In this document: positions 41,322 to 50,845 of the stretch, in pieces
How positions within the stretch are numbered: the first letter of the stretch is position 1
Layout: each line of letters begins with the position of its first letter
Assembly (NCBI GenBank): GCA_963789025.1
Contig: CAWBIT010000003.1
Span: forward strand, 930,001 to 994,000
Direction: 5' to 3'
From: AP-15 sp963789025
GTDB taxonomy: Bacteria; Pseudomonadota; Alphaproteobacteria; ATCC43930; CGMCC-115725
Length of the DNA: 64,000 bases
Notes under the pieces: generated by a model
Told to the model about the DNA's origin: nothing
The model's input: the letters and a program-made list of their open reading frames with translations, nothing else
Database searches by the model: none
Program-made: the position numbers and the translations under genes

Positions 41322-42224
41322 TTAAGGCGAAATGTCGTTTTCCAAACGCATCCAGGCGGGTCTGACGGGGACGAGACTTGCTTCGCCCGCTGCGAGCCTC
41401 TTGCCCTCGTGAACCGGTTCGATCCGCAACACTGCCAGACCGAGCCCGTCGCGGCTCGAGCGCATTTCGCCGACCTCGCGACCGTCCGCGGTCACGATAG
41501 TTCCTGGCGGCGGTGTCGGCCCTTCGATCTCTACGGGCATCAGCCGCCGCTTGACCAGCCCGCGATACTTCGTCCGCGCGGTCAGCTCCTGGCCGATATA
41601 ACAGCCCTTCTGCCAGTCGACGCCGTTCAGCTCGTCGAAGCCCGCTTCGAGCAGGATCGATTTCTCCAGCACCAGATCGCGGCTGCCGTCGGGGATGCCG
41701 AGCGACAGACGCAGCCGGTCGTAGCTGTCGAAACCGGCTTCTGAAATGCCGGCATTGCCGAGCAATACCCGTGCCCCCTCGAGCGGCAGAATGGCGCGCG
41801 CGCCGAGGGCCGCCAGCCGCGGATCGACGAAGGCGATGCCCGAGCCGAATGGCCGGGCGGCTCCGCGCTCGTTCGGCAATCCGAGGGCGGCTGGCGCGTC
41901 CGCTCCGAACACGGCCGCTACACAGAGATCGGGTCTTTCGTCGAGCGACGCTTTCGCGCGCAGCCGATACATCGACAGCCGCCGCTTCAGATCGCCGAGG
42001 CGGGCGGCTTCGGTGTCGAGCCAGATCAATTCGCCCGCTTCGACCATCATGAAATCGTGCAGGTATTTGCCCTGCGCGGTGAGGAGCGCCGCATAACGGG
42101 CCGCCGTGGGACCAACCTTGTCGACGTCGTTCGAGACCAGCCCTTGCAGAAACGGGCGGCGATCGGGGCCCGAGACGGCGAGAATGCCGCGATCATCGAG
42201 CAACACAAAACGGGCATCGGCCAT
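41322..42224 (-). CDS. ygfZ: YgfZ/GcvT folate-binding protein
   Basis: 300 residues. N-terminal GcvT-like fold (FLQGLVSNDV) and the signature KGCYIGQELTARTKYRG, whose Cys is diagnostic of YgfZ/IBA57. It acts in repair or assembly of [4Fe-4S] clusters of radical-SAM and other enzymes, with tetrahydrofolate. Divergent from the GT9 gene. Confidence 0.93.
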   Translation of the reverse strand: MADARFVLLDDRGILAVSGPDRRPFLQGLVSNDVDKVGPTAARYAALLTAQGKYLHDFMMVEAGELIWLDTEAARLGDLKRRLSMYRLRAKASLDERPDLCVAAVFGADAPAALGLPNERGAARPFGSGIAFVDPRLAALGARAILPLEGARVLLGNAGISEAGFDSYDRLRLSLGIPDGSRDLVLEKSILLEAGFDELNGVDWQKGCYIGQELTARTKYRGLVKRRLMPVEIEGPTPPPGTIVTADGREVGEMRSSRDGLGLAVLRIEPVHEGKRLAAGEASLVPVRPAWMRLENDISP

Positions 42225-42302
42225 GGCGGGCTAGAGTTAGGCCGGGACCGTGCTCTTGGCAAGCGGCGGAGGTCGGGATATAAGGCCCGCCGGATCGGCG
42301 AA

Positions 42303-43262
42303 ATGCACATCCTGTTTGTGACCGCGACGCGCATCGGCGATGCCGTGTTGTCGACCGGTCTGCTCGGCTACCTGATCGAGCGTTACCCGCAGGCGCGGCT
42401 GACGATTGCGGCGGGGCCGGTCGCGGCTCCGCTATTCGAGGCGGTGCCTGGGCTCGAACAGATCGTCGTCGTGAAAAAACGGCGCTGGTCGTTGCATTGG
42501 CTGCCTTTTTACCGCGCGGTTGCGGCTCGGCGCTGGGATCTCGTCGTCGATTTGCGCGGCTCGGCGCTTGCGTGGATGTTGCGCGCGGGAGAGCGCAGGG
42601 TCATGGCGAAGGGCGATGCGCGCGAACATCGTGTTCGTCAGCTCGCGCGCCTTTTGGATCTCGATCCGCCGCCGAACCCGTACCTCTGGACTGCCCCGCA
42701 CCACGAATGGAAAGCGGGCGCTTTGATCTCTCCGGGCGCCCCGGTGCTGGCGATCGGCCCGGGAGCGAATTGGCCCGCCAAGCAGTGGCGGACGGAGCGT
42801 TTTGCCGAGCTCGCCTCGCGTCTGACCGCCGCGGGCGGACCGCTGCCCGGAAGTCGCGTCGCGGTGCTGGCCGCAGCTCATGAGCGCACGCTGGCCGAGC
42901 CCCTATTGGCAGCGCTCCCGCCAGAACGGTGCATCGACCTCGTCGGCAGAGCCGATCTGTTGACCGCTGCCGGGGTGCTGCGGCGCTGCGCGATGTTCGT
43001 CGGAAATGATACCGGGCTGATGCACATCGCCGCCGCCTCGGGGACGCCGACCCTGGGGCTGTTCGGCCCGAGCCCCGTCGCTCAGTATGCGCCGTGGGGC
43101 CGGTGGACCGCCTGGGTCCGCTCGGCAGACCCGCCCGAGGCGATGTTCGGACCCGGTTTCGACCACCGTACCGCCGGCACCTTGATGGACGGTCTGTCCG
43201 TCGATGCCGCCGAGGCGGCGGCCCGCCGGCTGTGGCATTCGGTCGAAAGCGCTGCCGCGTGA
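42303..43262 (+). CDS. Glycosyltransferase family 9 (heptosyltransferase-like)
   Basis: 319 residues. MHILFVTATRIGDAVLSTGLL is the GT9 N-terminus; the second domain carries AIGPGANWPAKQWRTERFAEL, DLVGRADLLTAAGVLRRC and FVGNDTGLMHIAAASGTPTLGLFGPSP, all typical of ADP-heptose LPS transferases. It probably adds a sugar to LPS core at the cytoplasmic face. The stop overlaps the start of a GT2 gene (GTGA), so the two form an LPS or glycan pair. Start chosen at the ATG of MHILF. Confidence 0.92.
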   Translation: MHILFVTATRIGDAVLSTGLLGYLIERYPQARLTIAAGPVAAPLFEAVPGLEQIVVVKKRRWSLHWLPFYRAVAARRWDLVVDLRGSALAWMLRAGERRVMAKGDAREHRVRQLARLLDLDPPPNPYLWTAPHHEWKAGALISPGAPVLAIGPGANWPAKQWRTERFAELASRLTAAGGPLPGSRVAVLAAAHERTLAEPLLAALPPERCIDLVGRADLLTAAGVLRRCAMFVGNDTGLMHIAAASGTPTLGLFGPSPVAQYAPWGRWTAWVRSADPPEAMFGPGFDHRTAGTLMDGLSVDAAEAAARRLWHSVESAAA

Positions 43263-44146
43263 GCGAGCCGCGGCTTTCCGCGTTGGTCGTCGCCCATGAC
43301 GAAGAAGGCCAGCTCGCCGATTGTCTCGCCTGCCTCGGCTTTGCCGACGAGACCGTCGTCCTGCTCGACCGCTGCCGTGACCGCTCGCGGGAGATTGCGC
43401 TCAGCTTCACCGAGTGCGTCGTCGAAGGCGCGTGGCCGCGCGAGGGGCCGCGCCGGCACGCTGGGATCGATGCCTGCCGCGGTGAGTGGATCCTCGAAAT
43501 CGACGCCGACGAGAGGGTGACACAAGACCTCGCCGCCGAAATCCGGCGAGTGGTTCGAAACTCGTCCGCCGCCTGGCACCTCATCCCGGTCGACAATTAT
43601 ATCGGGGCGCGGCGCGTGCGCTGGGGGTGGGGAGCTTCCTTTGGCAGGTCAGCCCACGCCGCGCTCTATCGCAAGGGCGTCAAACAATGGGGCGATCAGC
43701 GGGTGCACCCGACGGTTTCCTTGTCGGGACGGCAAGGTGAGACGCTCGCACCGCGCCTCCTCCACTATGTCGACCGCGACATCTCGGACATGCTGCAGCG
43801 CCTCGACCGCTACACCACCGCCCGCGCGCAGGATCTGCGGGAGAGCGGCGATATCGGCAGCTATCGCCAAAATTTGCGCCGCATCGCCTCGCGTTTCTGG
43901 AAATGCTACGTCGCTCGGAAAGGGTACCGCGAGGGTCCCTACGGTTTTCTGATCGCGCTCTGCGCCGCGCTCTACCCGATCCTTTCCTATCTGAAGGCCC
44001 GGCTCGATCCCTCGGATGCCGTACGCGCCGACTCTTCCTCCGCCCCCTCCCTAACCATCTCCCGCGAGCCGCAGGAGACTGGCCGTTGCCAAACAGAGTC
44101 ATCCCTCCGTCGAGGGAGTTATCTCAAATATCGTGCACGTCGATGA
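43259..44146 (+). CDS. Glycosyltransferase family 2 (WaaE/KdtX-like)
   Basis: 295 residues, start GTG in the GTGA overlap with GT9. LSALVVAHDEEGQLADCLACL and EWILEIDADERVT give the GT-A fold with the metal-binding DAD. QWGDQRVHPT and LHYVDRDISDMLQRLDRYTT followed by YGFLIALCAALYPILSYLK resemble LPS core beta-glucosyltransferases of the WaaE type. The last 35 residues (DSSSAPSLTISREPQE onward) are unlike the family and run past the end of dnaE on the other strand by 23 bp, so the natural stop has probably been lost. Confidence 0.9.
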   Translation: MSEPRLSALVVAHDEEGQLADCLACLGFADETVVLLDRCRDRSREIALSFTECVVEGAWPREGPRRHAGIDACRGEWILEIDADERVTQDLAAEIRRVVRNSSAAWHLIPVDNYIGARRVRWGWGASFGRSAHAALYRKGVKQWGDQRVHPTVSLSGRQGETLAPRLLHYVDRDISDMLQRLDRYTTARAQDLRESGDIGSYRQNLRRIASRFWKCYVARKGYREGPYGFLIALCAALYPILSYLKARLDPSDAVRADSSSAPSLTISREPQETGRCQTESSLRRGSYLKYRARR

Positions 44147-47100
44147 TGCCGGGGAGGGATTTGACGGCGGCGCGCGTTTGGGGGCCGACCTTGAAGCCGC
44201 CGGGGATGGCAATTTCGACTTCGCGGGCGCGGAGGTCGAGGACGACGGTGACGCGGCCGCGGCCGCCGGCCTCGCGGGCGATGACGCTTTTGAGGCTGGA
44301 GAGCGCGCGGGCTTCGCCGACGAACACCCGCAGCCCGGCGGCGGCGAGGGCGACGACCGCGTCGAGCGGCTCAACCTTCTGCACGGTCAGCCGCAGGCTC
44401 TCTTCTTCACTGCGAACGTCGACTGTAACGACCAGCGGCTGACCGGAATCGAGCAGGGCGCGCGCCTCCCGCAAGATTTCCGAGAACAGCGTTACCTCGA
44501 AGGTGCCGCTCGGGTCGGACATCTGGACAAACGCGAAACGGTTGCCGCGGCCCGAGGTTCGCTCCTTGCGGCCGATGACGATGCCGGCCAGCCGGAAGCG
44601 GCTGGTCGGGTTCGCTGCGAGCCCGGCCGGCAGGTCAGCCCACCGGATAATACCGGCGCGTTTGAGGCTCTTGTCGTAGGGGTCGAGCGGATGGCTCGAC
44701 AGGTAGAAGCCGATCGCCGCAAATTCGTGCTGCAGCCGCTCAACCGGCGGCCAATCCGCGACCAAGGGTAATGACGGGCGCGGCGCAAAGCTCGGATCGA
44801 TGGCGGCGAAGAGGCTCTCCTGGCGGCTCTCGCGTTCTTCGGCGGCAAGGCTTGCCTGGCGCAGCAATTGCTCCGCCGCGGCAAAGGTCTGCGCCCGGTT
44901 CGGATTGAGGTTGTCGAACGCGCCGGCCTTGGCGAGGCTCTCGAACTGCCGGCGGTTGAAGCTCTTCGCGTCGAGGCGGCGCGAAAAGTCGGCGAGGTCC
45001 TTGAACCGTCCCCGCGCGTTGCGTTCTGCGACAAGCTCGGCCATCGCCTGCGCCCCGACCCCCTTGACCGCGGCGAGCGCATAGCGGATTGCGGGTTTGT
45101 TCCCCGGCTCGACCGTGAAGGTCACCGCCGAGCGGTTGACATCCGGCGGCAAGAGTTGGATATCGAGCCGGTTCAATTCCTGCCGGAAGACATTGAGCTT
45201 GTCGGTATTGCCAAGGTCCAGGGTCATCAGCGCGGCGAGGAACTCGACCGGATAGTTCGCCTTTAAATAGGCGGTTTGATAGGTCACAAGCGCATAGGCT
45301 GCAGCATGCGGCTTATTGAAGCCGTAGCCGGCAAACTTGGCCATCTGATCGAAGATCAGCTCGGCGCGGGCGCGCTCGACCCCGCGCGCCGCCGCCCCCT
45401 CGAAAAACAACTGGCGCTGCGCCTCCATCTCGGCCGGGATCTTCTTGCCCATCGCGCGGCGCAACAGATCGGCGCTGCCCAGGCTGTAGCCGGCCAGCAC
45501 CTGGGCGATCTGCATGACCTGCTCCTGGTAGGTCATGACGCCATAGGTTTCCTTGAGGATCTCCTCGAGCGCCGGGTGCAGGTAATCGGGCTCCTCTTCG
45601 CCGTGCTTTACCGCGATGTATCGCGGGATGTTCTCCATCGGCCCCGGCCGGTACAGCGCGTTGGCGGCGATGATGTCCTCGAACCGGTCCGGGCGCAGCT
45701 TTTTCAGCATGTCCCGCACGCCGGCGCCTTCGACTTGGAACACCCCCACCGTGTCGCCGCGCGCCAGGAGCTCGTAGGCGGCGGGGTCGTCGAGCGGCAG
45801 CGTCGACAGATCGAGCTCAACACCGCGGGCGGCGAGCAGCTCGATGGTCCGCGCCAACACCGTCAGGGTCTTGAGGCCGAGGAAGTCGAACTTTACGAGC
45901 CCAGCAAGCTCGACCCATTTCATGTTGAATTGCGTGACCGGGATGTCGGAGCGCGGGTCGCGATAGAGCGGAACCAGCTCGGTCAACGGCCGGTCGCCGA
46001 TTACCACCCCCGCGGCATGCGTCGAAGCGTGCCGGTATAGCCCTTCGAGCTTCAACGCGATCGTGATCAGCCGGGCGACGCTCTCATCAGTGTCGCGCTG
46101 CTGCTGCAGAGCCGGTTCGGCGGCGAGCGCCTGTTCGAGGGTGACCGGGTGGGCCGGGTTGTTCGGGACGAGCTTGCACAGGCGGTCGACTTGGCCGTAG
46201 GGCATCGCCAGCACCCGGCCGACATCGCGCAAGACGGCGCGGGCCTGCAATTTGCCGAAGGTGATGATCTGCGCGACCCGGTCGCGGCCGTATTTCTGTT
46301 GGACGTAGCGGATCACCTCGTCGCGCCGGTCCTGACAAAAATCGATGTCGAAATCCGGCATCGACACGCGCTCGGGGTTTAAGAACCGCTCGAACAGAAG
46401 GCCAAAGCGCAGCGGGTCGAGATCGGTGATCGTCAAGGCCCAAGCGACGACCGAGCCGGCTCCCGAGCCACGCCCGGGGCCGACCGGGATCCCCTCGCGC
46501 TTCGCCCATTGGATGAAGTCGGCGACGATCAGGAAATAGCCGGCAAATCCCATTCCGATGATCGTATCCAGCTCGAAGTCGAGCCGCTCGCGGTACGGCT
46601 TGACCAATTCCTCACCCTTCAGGCCCAGCGCGGTAAGCCGGGCATCGAGCCCGGCCGCGGCGGCACGGCGCAGCGCGGTCCCCTCGTCGACACCCTCGGC
46701 GCTCGGGAAGGCCGGCAGGATCGGCTGGCGCGGCTGCGGGATGAAGGCGCACCGCCGCGCGATGACAAGCGTGTTGTCGCAGGCCTCGGGCAAGTCGGCA
46801 AAGACCTCCCGCATCTCTGCCGCCGGCCGGAAGTAGTGGGAGCGCGTCAGCCGTTTGCGGTCCGCATCCGCTACGACCGTACCCTGCGCGATGCAGAGCA
46901 GCGCGTCATGCGCCTCGTAAAAGTTCCGGTCGGGGAAATAGACGTCGTTGGTCGCGGCCAATGGCACGCCGTGACGGTACGCCAGGTCGATCAGGCCCGG
47001 CTCGCACCGGGCCTCGTCGGCTGTGCCATGGCGTGTGAGCTCGACATAGAGCCGGTTCGGAAATGCCGCCGCGAGATCGCTCAGCATCGCCTCGGCGCCT

Positions 47101-47573
47101 TCGGCCTGCCCCTCGGCGAGGAGCCGTCCGACCGGGCCCTTCGAGCCGCCAGTGAGGCAGAGCAGTCCCTCGCTGACGTCAGCCAAGTCGCGGCGCCTGA
47201 TCGACGGCTCGTTCGGCGCCTCGCCGACGAGATAGGACTGGCTCACCAATCGGAGAAGGTTGCGATAACCCTCCTCGTTCTGGACGAGCAGCACGATCCG
47301 GTCCGGCTCGGATGAAGCGCGGCCCAGCCGGCTGCCTCCCTCCTGATCGCCGCGCTCGACCGCGATATCGCAGCCGATAATCGGTTGTATCCCCGCGGCG
47401 CTGCAGGTCGTCGCGAATTCGAGCGCGCCGAACAGGTTGCCAGTGTCGGTGATCGCGACCGCCGGCATCCGCTCGGCCTTGCACAGTCCGGCCAGCTCCT
47501 TGATCCGGATCGCGCCGGCAGAGAGCGAATAGGCAGTATGAACGCGCAGGTGGACAAAATTGGCGAGAGGCAT
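44124..47573 (-). CDS. dnaE: DNA polymerase III alpha subunit
   Basis: 1149 residues. PHP domain (FVHLRVHTAYSLSAGAI ... VAITDTGNLFGALEF), polymerase palm with GPGRGSGAGSVVAWALTITDLDPLRFGLLFERFLNPERVSMPDFDIDFCQDRR (the catalytic DxD is in PDFDIDF), then fingers (YGVMTYQEQVMQIAQVLAGYSLGSADLLRRAMGKK split over several blocks), helix-hairpin-helix and OB-fold domain. Main replicative polymerase. Start at MPLANFVHLRVH (47573) rather than the longer frame. In many Alphaproteobacteria lolD lies directly next to dnaE; here about 7 kb separate them. Confidence 0.97.
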   Translation of the reverse strand: MPLANFVHLRVHTAYSLSAGAIRIKELAGLCKAERMPAVAITDTGNLFGALEFATTCSAAGIQPIIGCDIAVERGDQEGGSRLGRASSEPDRIVLLVQNEEGYRNLLRLVSQSYLVGEAPNEPSIRRRDLADVSEGLLCLTGGSKGPVGRLLAEGQAEGAEAMLSDLAAAFPNRLYVELTRHGTADEARCEPGLIDLAYRHGVPLAATNDVYFPDRNFYEAHDALLCIAQGTVVADADRKRLTRSHYFRPAAEMREVFADLPEACDNTLVIARRCAFIPQPRQPILPAFPSAEGVDEGTALRRAAAAGLDARLTALGLKGEELVKPYRERLDFELDTIIGMGFAGYFLIVADFIQWAKREGIPVGPGRGSGAGSVVAWALTITDLDPLRFGLLFERFLNPERVSMPDFDIDFCQDRRDEVIRYVQQKYGRDRVAQIITFGKLQARAVLRDVGRVLAMPYGQVDRLCKLVPNNPAHPVTLEQALAAEPALQQQRDTDESVARLITIALKLEGLYRHASTHAAGVVIGDRPLTELVPLYRDPRSDIPVTQFNMKWVELAGLVKFDFLGLKTLTVLARTIELLAARGVELDLSTLPLDDPAAYELLARGDTVGVFQVEGAGVRDMLKKLRPDRFEDIIAANALYRPGPMENIPRYIAVKHGEEEPDYLHPALEEILKETYGVMTYQEQVMQIAQVLAGYSLGSADLLRRAMGKKIPAEMEAQRQLFFEGAAARGVERARAELIFDQMAKFAGYGFNKPHAAAYALVTYQTAYLKANYPVEFLAALMTLDLGNTDKLNVFRQELNRLDIQLLPPDVNRSAVTFTVEPGNKPAIRYALAAVKGVGAQAMAELVAERNARGRFKDLADFSRRLDAKSFNRRQFESLAKAGAFDNLNPNRAQTFAAAEQLLRQASLAAEERESRQESLFAAIDPSFAPRPSLPLVADWPPVERLQHEFAAIGFYLSSHPLDPYDKSLKRAGIIRWADLPAGLAANPTSRFRLAGIVIGRKERTSGRGNRFAFVQMSDPSGTFEVTLFSEILREARALLDSGQPLVVTVDVRSEEESLRLTVQKVEPLDAVVALAAAGLRVFVGEARALSSLKSVIAREAGGRGRVTVVLDLRAREVEIAIPGGFKVGPQTRAAVKSLPGIIDVHDI

Positions 47574-47689
47574 GCCGCCAACATCGCATATCCGGCGCCA
47601 CCCGTCAGCCGCGCGGCCGGAAAGTCTGGGAAACGGCCGAGCAATCGTTAACAAGAGCAGCTGCGGCGCGAACTTGGATTCGCGACGCC

Positions 47690-47757
47690 CTCATCCGCCT
47701 CGCCCCGTTCGGCACCCTCTCCCGCACCGCACCGCGGGAAAGGGTGGGAGGGTCCTA
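47690..47757. repeat. Family A palindromic repeat, degenerate copy
   Basis: CACCCTCTCCCGCACCGC and GCGGGAAAGGGTGGGAGGGT form the core. It overlaps the stop of the lipoprotein gene at 47755 and may end its transcript. Confidence 0.55.
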
Positions 47758-48615
47758 GCCCTGGACCTGGACGCCGAGGGCTTGCATGTCGTTGCGGCGC
47801 GCCGTGGCGGTCTGCTCGATCGTCGACTGCTCCTGGTTGATCTCGCTGACTTGTTGGTTGAGCCTGTTGTAGTTTTGGGCCATCTGCCGGGTGTTCTGAG
47901 AGACTTGTCTCGTCGGCCGCGGCGCGGGGGCGTGTCCGCCGGAGGATGGCGGCGGGGGACCGGCGTCCGCCTGGAGCTGGCCGGGCGTGGTATTCATTTG
48001 CCGCGCCTCCTGGTCGAAGGCGGCCTGGTATTGCTGCGCGCTAGCCATCGACTTCTTGCCGTATTCGGCAAGGATGGCGGCGACTTCGTGCTCGCCCTGG
48101 TCGATCTCGGCAAAGCGTTGCGCCGCCTCAGGCTTCGGCACGACGCCGCGGCGGACATTCGCGGCCAGCTGACCGTAGGCCATCCCGTAGCAGTAATCGG
48201 CCTGCCGGGCAGCCACGACCGCGCGCTGCATCTCCCCGTAATCATGGGACATGTCATTGGCGATCAACAATTGGCGGCGTTCTGCGTCGGCCTCTTGCTG
48301 CATCCGCGCCGACGCGTAAGTGGTGCTCGCAGCGACCAGCGCGCCGGTGGCTGCCCCGATCAGCGCGCCGCGCCAGTTGCCGCCGCTGGCAATAGCGCCC
48401 AGCGCCGCGCCACCCGCGGCGCCGGCCAACGTATTGACCGCCATCACCTGCTGGAACTGCTGGTCCTGCTGCCGCAGCAATCCCACCGACTGGTAGCACT
48501 GCGGATAGTAGTTGACCTGCGTCATCTGCGGCACCGTCGTGCCACCCGGCGCGGCGCACCCGGCCAATACAAGCGCGCCGGCAACGATTATTCTCCCCGT
48601 CTTTGTCACCTTCAT
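47755..48615 (-). CDS. Lipoprotein with glycine-zipper and coiled coil
   Basis: 286 residues. GGAGGG 6 nt before the ATG. Lipobox VLAGCAAPGG, so lipid-anchored. NTLAGAAGGAALGAIASGGNWRGALIGAATGALVA is a glycine-zipper-like segment seen in outer-membrane or periplasmic proteins. The second half is a Gln-rich coiled coil (RQMAQNYNRLNQQVSEINQEQSTIEQ). Function unknown; an envelope-stability role would be a guess. Lies in the block between lolD and dnaE. Confidence 0.75.
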   Translation of the reverse strand: MKVTKTGRIIVAGALVLAGCAAPGGTTVPQMTQVNYYPQCYQSVGLLRQQDQQFQQVMAVNTLAGAAGGAALGAIASGGNWRGALIGAATGALVAASTTYASARMQQEADAERRQLLIANDMSHDYGEMQRAVVAARQADYCYGMAYGQLAANVRRGVVPKPEAAQRFAEIDQGEHEVAAILAEYGKKSMASAQQYQAAFDQEARQMNTTPGQLQADAGPPPPSSGGHAPAPRPTRQVSQNTRQMAQNYNRLNQQVSEINQEQSTIEQTATARRNDMQALGVQVQG

Positions 48616-48693
48616 GGATCCACCCTCCGGTAACCGCCTTCTGAAGTTATCTAGAATTCCTCTACCAAAGGTTTCGGTCGGACGATAGATTGC

Positions 48694-48721
48694 GAAGGCT
48701 GGTCTTTCAACCGCAGCCTTC
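48694..48721 (+). terminator. Hairpin beyond the cyclase gene
   Basis: GAAGGCTG and CAGCCTTC pair over a 12-base loop, followed on the plus strand by TATTTTATTT. On the minus strand it lies four bases after the cyclase stop but lacks a T-tract. It may work in either direction or simply protect the message end. Confidence 0.35.
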
Positions 48722-48725
48722 TATT

Positions 48726-50834
48726 TTATTTGGAGGTCTTGACGAAAACGCCGTCCCAAACCGCGGGCGGGGCGGATTTCAGATCGGCGCACCGCCTCGC
48801 CATGATCAGCGGCGGGGAGGAAGGGGGCAATCCGCCGATGGATCCTGTCGCCTGCTGGCGCCAGATGTCTTCGGCGGTCGCGAAATCTCCTGCGCGATAG
48901 CGTTCGAGCCCGGCGCCATACTGCTCGCGGTAGCGCATTTGAGCCAACTCGGCAGTCGATCTTTCCTCGATCAGTTGAAAGACGGAAAACGCCTCGTTCT
49001 TGCCCTTCACCTTGATCCAGTCTAGCTCGCAAACCACGAAACGGTCGGCGATCGCCGCGGCCGTAGCCGGTCCGATGACGATGCGGCAGCCGTAATCTTC
49101 GGGCACGCTTTCGAGGCGCGCGGCGATGTTCACGGTCTCGCCGACCGCCGTGTAGTTGTACCGTTTTGGCGCGCCAACGTTGCCGACCACCGCCGGACCC
49201 GAATTGACGCCGATCTTCACCGCATAGCCCGGCACACCGAGCGCATCGGCCTCGGCCTTCGCCCGCATTATGTTCTCGACAATTCGCAAGGCAGCGCGCG
49301 CCGCGCTCGCTGCATGGTCGGGATCGGCGAGCGGCGCGCCCCATAGCGCCATCACGGCGTCCCCGAGGAATTGGTTGACGTAGCCGCCGGTCCCCTCGAC
49401 GGCCTCGACCATCATCGCGTGATAGGTGTTTGTCAGCGCCATCAGTTCCTCTGGCGCAAGCCTGGTCGAAAGCGCGGTAAAGCCCGAGAGGTCGGCGAAC
49501 ATCACGGTGATCTCGCGCCGCTCCCCGCCCAGCCGCAATTCGGCCTCGCTCTCAGCCAACCGGTCGACGATGCTCGGGGCGAGGTAGTGGCTGAAGGCGT
49601 GTTGAACCCGATGCCGGCGCCGTTCCTCGACGAGGAAGCGCACGAGGTAGGCGAGGACCATCGAGATGATCGCCGCGGCGATCGGAACCGCGATCGGAAA
49701 CCAAAAGCCAACCGCCAGCACGACAACGGCAAGTCCGAAGCACGCGGCTGCCAAGGCTGTGACTCCGATGACTGCGAGCCACGGCGCCACCGCGAACCCG
49801 AGCAGTGAGCCTCCGAGGCTGGCGAGCACCGCAGCCAAAGTCCGCCCGATTAGCGGCACTGGGCGGACGAGATTGCCGGTCATCACCGACTGCACCGCCG
49901 CGGCATGGACGAATACCCCCGGTGTTGTCCTGCCTTCGGCATGAGAGGGGCCGAGACGGTCGAGGCGGCACTCGCCGCTCTCCGCCAGCCGCGCCGTGGG
50001 CCGCGGCATGAACCGGTCGGGAGTGCGCTTCCGGTCTTCCTCGGGGAGATTGCTGCCGACCAGGACGACCTTGCCGGAGAATGCCTGCGCGACGGCGGCG
50101 GGCCGTTGGTCGAGGCAACGCAAGACGTCGACGAGGCGGTAGGCGGGGATCGTCTCTAGCGGCGCCGGCGGCGCGAGCAGCACCGGGTCGGGCATGGCCG
50201 GCGCCTGCGCCCGTGCCAGCAGGGCGGCAGAGAATGTCGGAAGGAGTTGGCCGTCCAAAGCGCGCAAGTGCGGGCTTACCCGACGCTGGACACCGTCACT
50301 GTCGGAGTTCAGCTCGGCAAACGCGATGGCTGCGGGCTCATCATTGCCGGCATCGCCGTCGACATCGTAAACCGCCGCCTCGACCGGCGCCGCAACCGGC
50401 TGTCGGGCCGAGCGGGCGAGCACGAGCCGGTCATGATGGCGGGCTAATGCATCGTAGAATTCGCGATCGTATTGAGCGTCGAGCGCCGGAAAACGGTTCG
50501 CCGAGTAGCTGAAGATGATGTCGAAGCCGATCGCCTTCACTTGGGCCTCGGCAAGCCCTTCGATGAGCTTGGCCCAGAACGGGCCGAAAAGGACCCGCGG
50601 GGTGGCTGCGAGCTCTTCCGAATCCAGGCTGCCGGGGTCCATTGCAATCACCGCGACCGGCTCGCCGCCCGTGCCGGGCCTCACCCCATGGGTGGCCAGC
50701 GACAGGTCGTAGAACAAGCCGTCGATCCAATTCATCGTGGCGCCGGAAGCCAGGCTCGCGACAAGAGCCATCGCGGCCGCCGCCATTATTGTTATCTCGC
50801 GATGGCGGCGCCGCCACAGAGCCGGCTCAGCCAC
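48726..50834 (-). CDS. CHASE2 domain adenylate/guanylate cyclase
   Basis: 702 residues, GTG start just after the FecR-like gene. Layout: one N-terminal helix, a periplasmic CHASE2 sensor (IDGLFYDLSLATHG ... IGFDIIFSY ... FSGKVVLVGSN), three transmembrane helices (LIGRTLAAVLASLGGSLLGF, WLAVIGVTALAAACFGLAV, PIAVPIAAAIISMVLAYLV), and a class III cyclase domain (VMFADLSGFTALSTRL, FLGDAVMALWGAP, YNYTAVGETVNIAARLES). Metal aspartates and the transition-state Asn/Arg are present, so it should be active and make cAMP or cGMP in the cytoplasm in response to an outside signal. Probably one operon with the FecR-like and caspase genes. Confidence 0.92.
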   Translation of the reverse strand: MAEPALWRRRHREITIMAAAAMALVASLASGATMNWIDGLFYDLSLATHGVRPGTGGEPVAVIAMDPGSLDSEELAATPRVLFGPFWAKLIEGLAEAQVKAIGFDIIFSYSANRFPALDAQYDREFYDALARHHDRLVLARSARQPVAAPVEAAVYDVDGDAGNDEPAAIAFAELNSDSDGVQRRVSPHLRALDGQLLPTFSAALLARAQAPAMPDPVLLAPPAPLETIPAYRLVDVLRCLDQRPAAVAQAFSGKVVLVGSNLPEEDRKRTPDRFMPRPTARLAESGECRLDRLGPSHAEGRTTPGVFVHAAAVQSVMTGNLVRPVPLIGRTLAAVLASLGGSLLGFAVAPWLAVIGVTALAAACFGLAVVVLAVGFWFPIAVPIAAAIISMVLAYLVRFLVEERRRHRVQHAFSHYLAPSIVDRLAESEAELRLGGERREITVMFADLSGFTALSTRLAPEELMALTNTYHAMMVEAVEGTGGYVNQFLGDAVMALWGAPLADPDHAASAARAALRIVENIMRAKAEADALGVPGYAVKIGVNSGPAVVGNVGAPKRYNYTAVGETVNIAARLESVPEDYGCRIVIGPATAAAIADRFVVCELDWIKVKGKNEAFSVFQLIEERSTAELAQMRYREQYGAGLERYRAGDFATAEDIWRQQATGSIGGLPPSSPPLIMARRCADLKSAPPAVWDGVFVKTSK

Positions 50835-50845
50835 AGGCGGCCATG

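Noticed and set aside
45276..46509. Long plus-strand frames within dnaE
   Set aside because: Antisense shadows of dnaE, with no recognisable protein.
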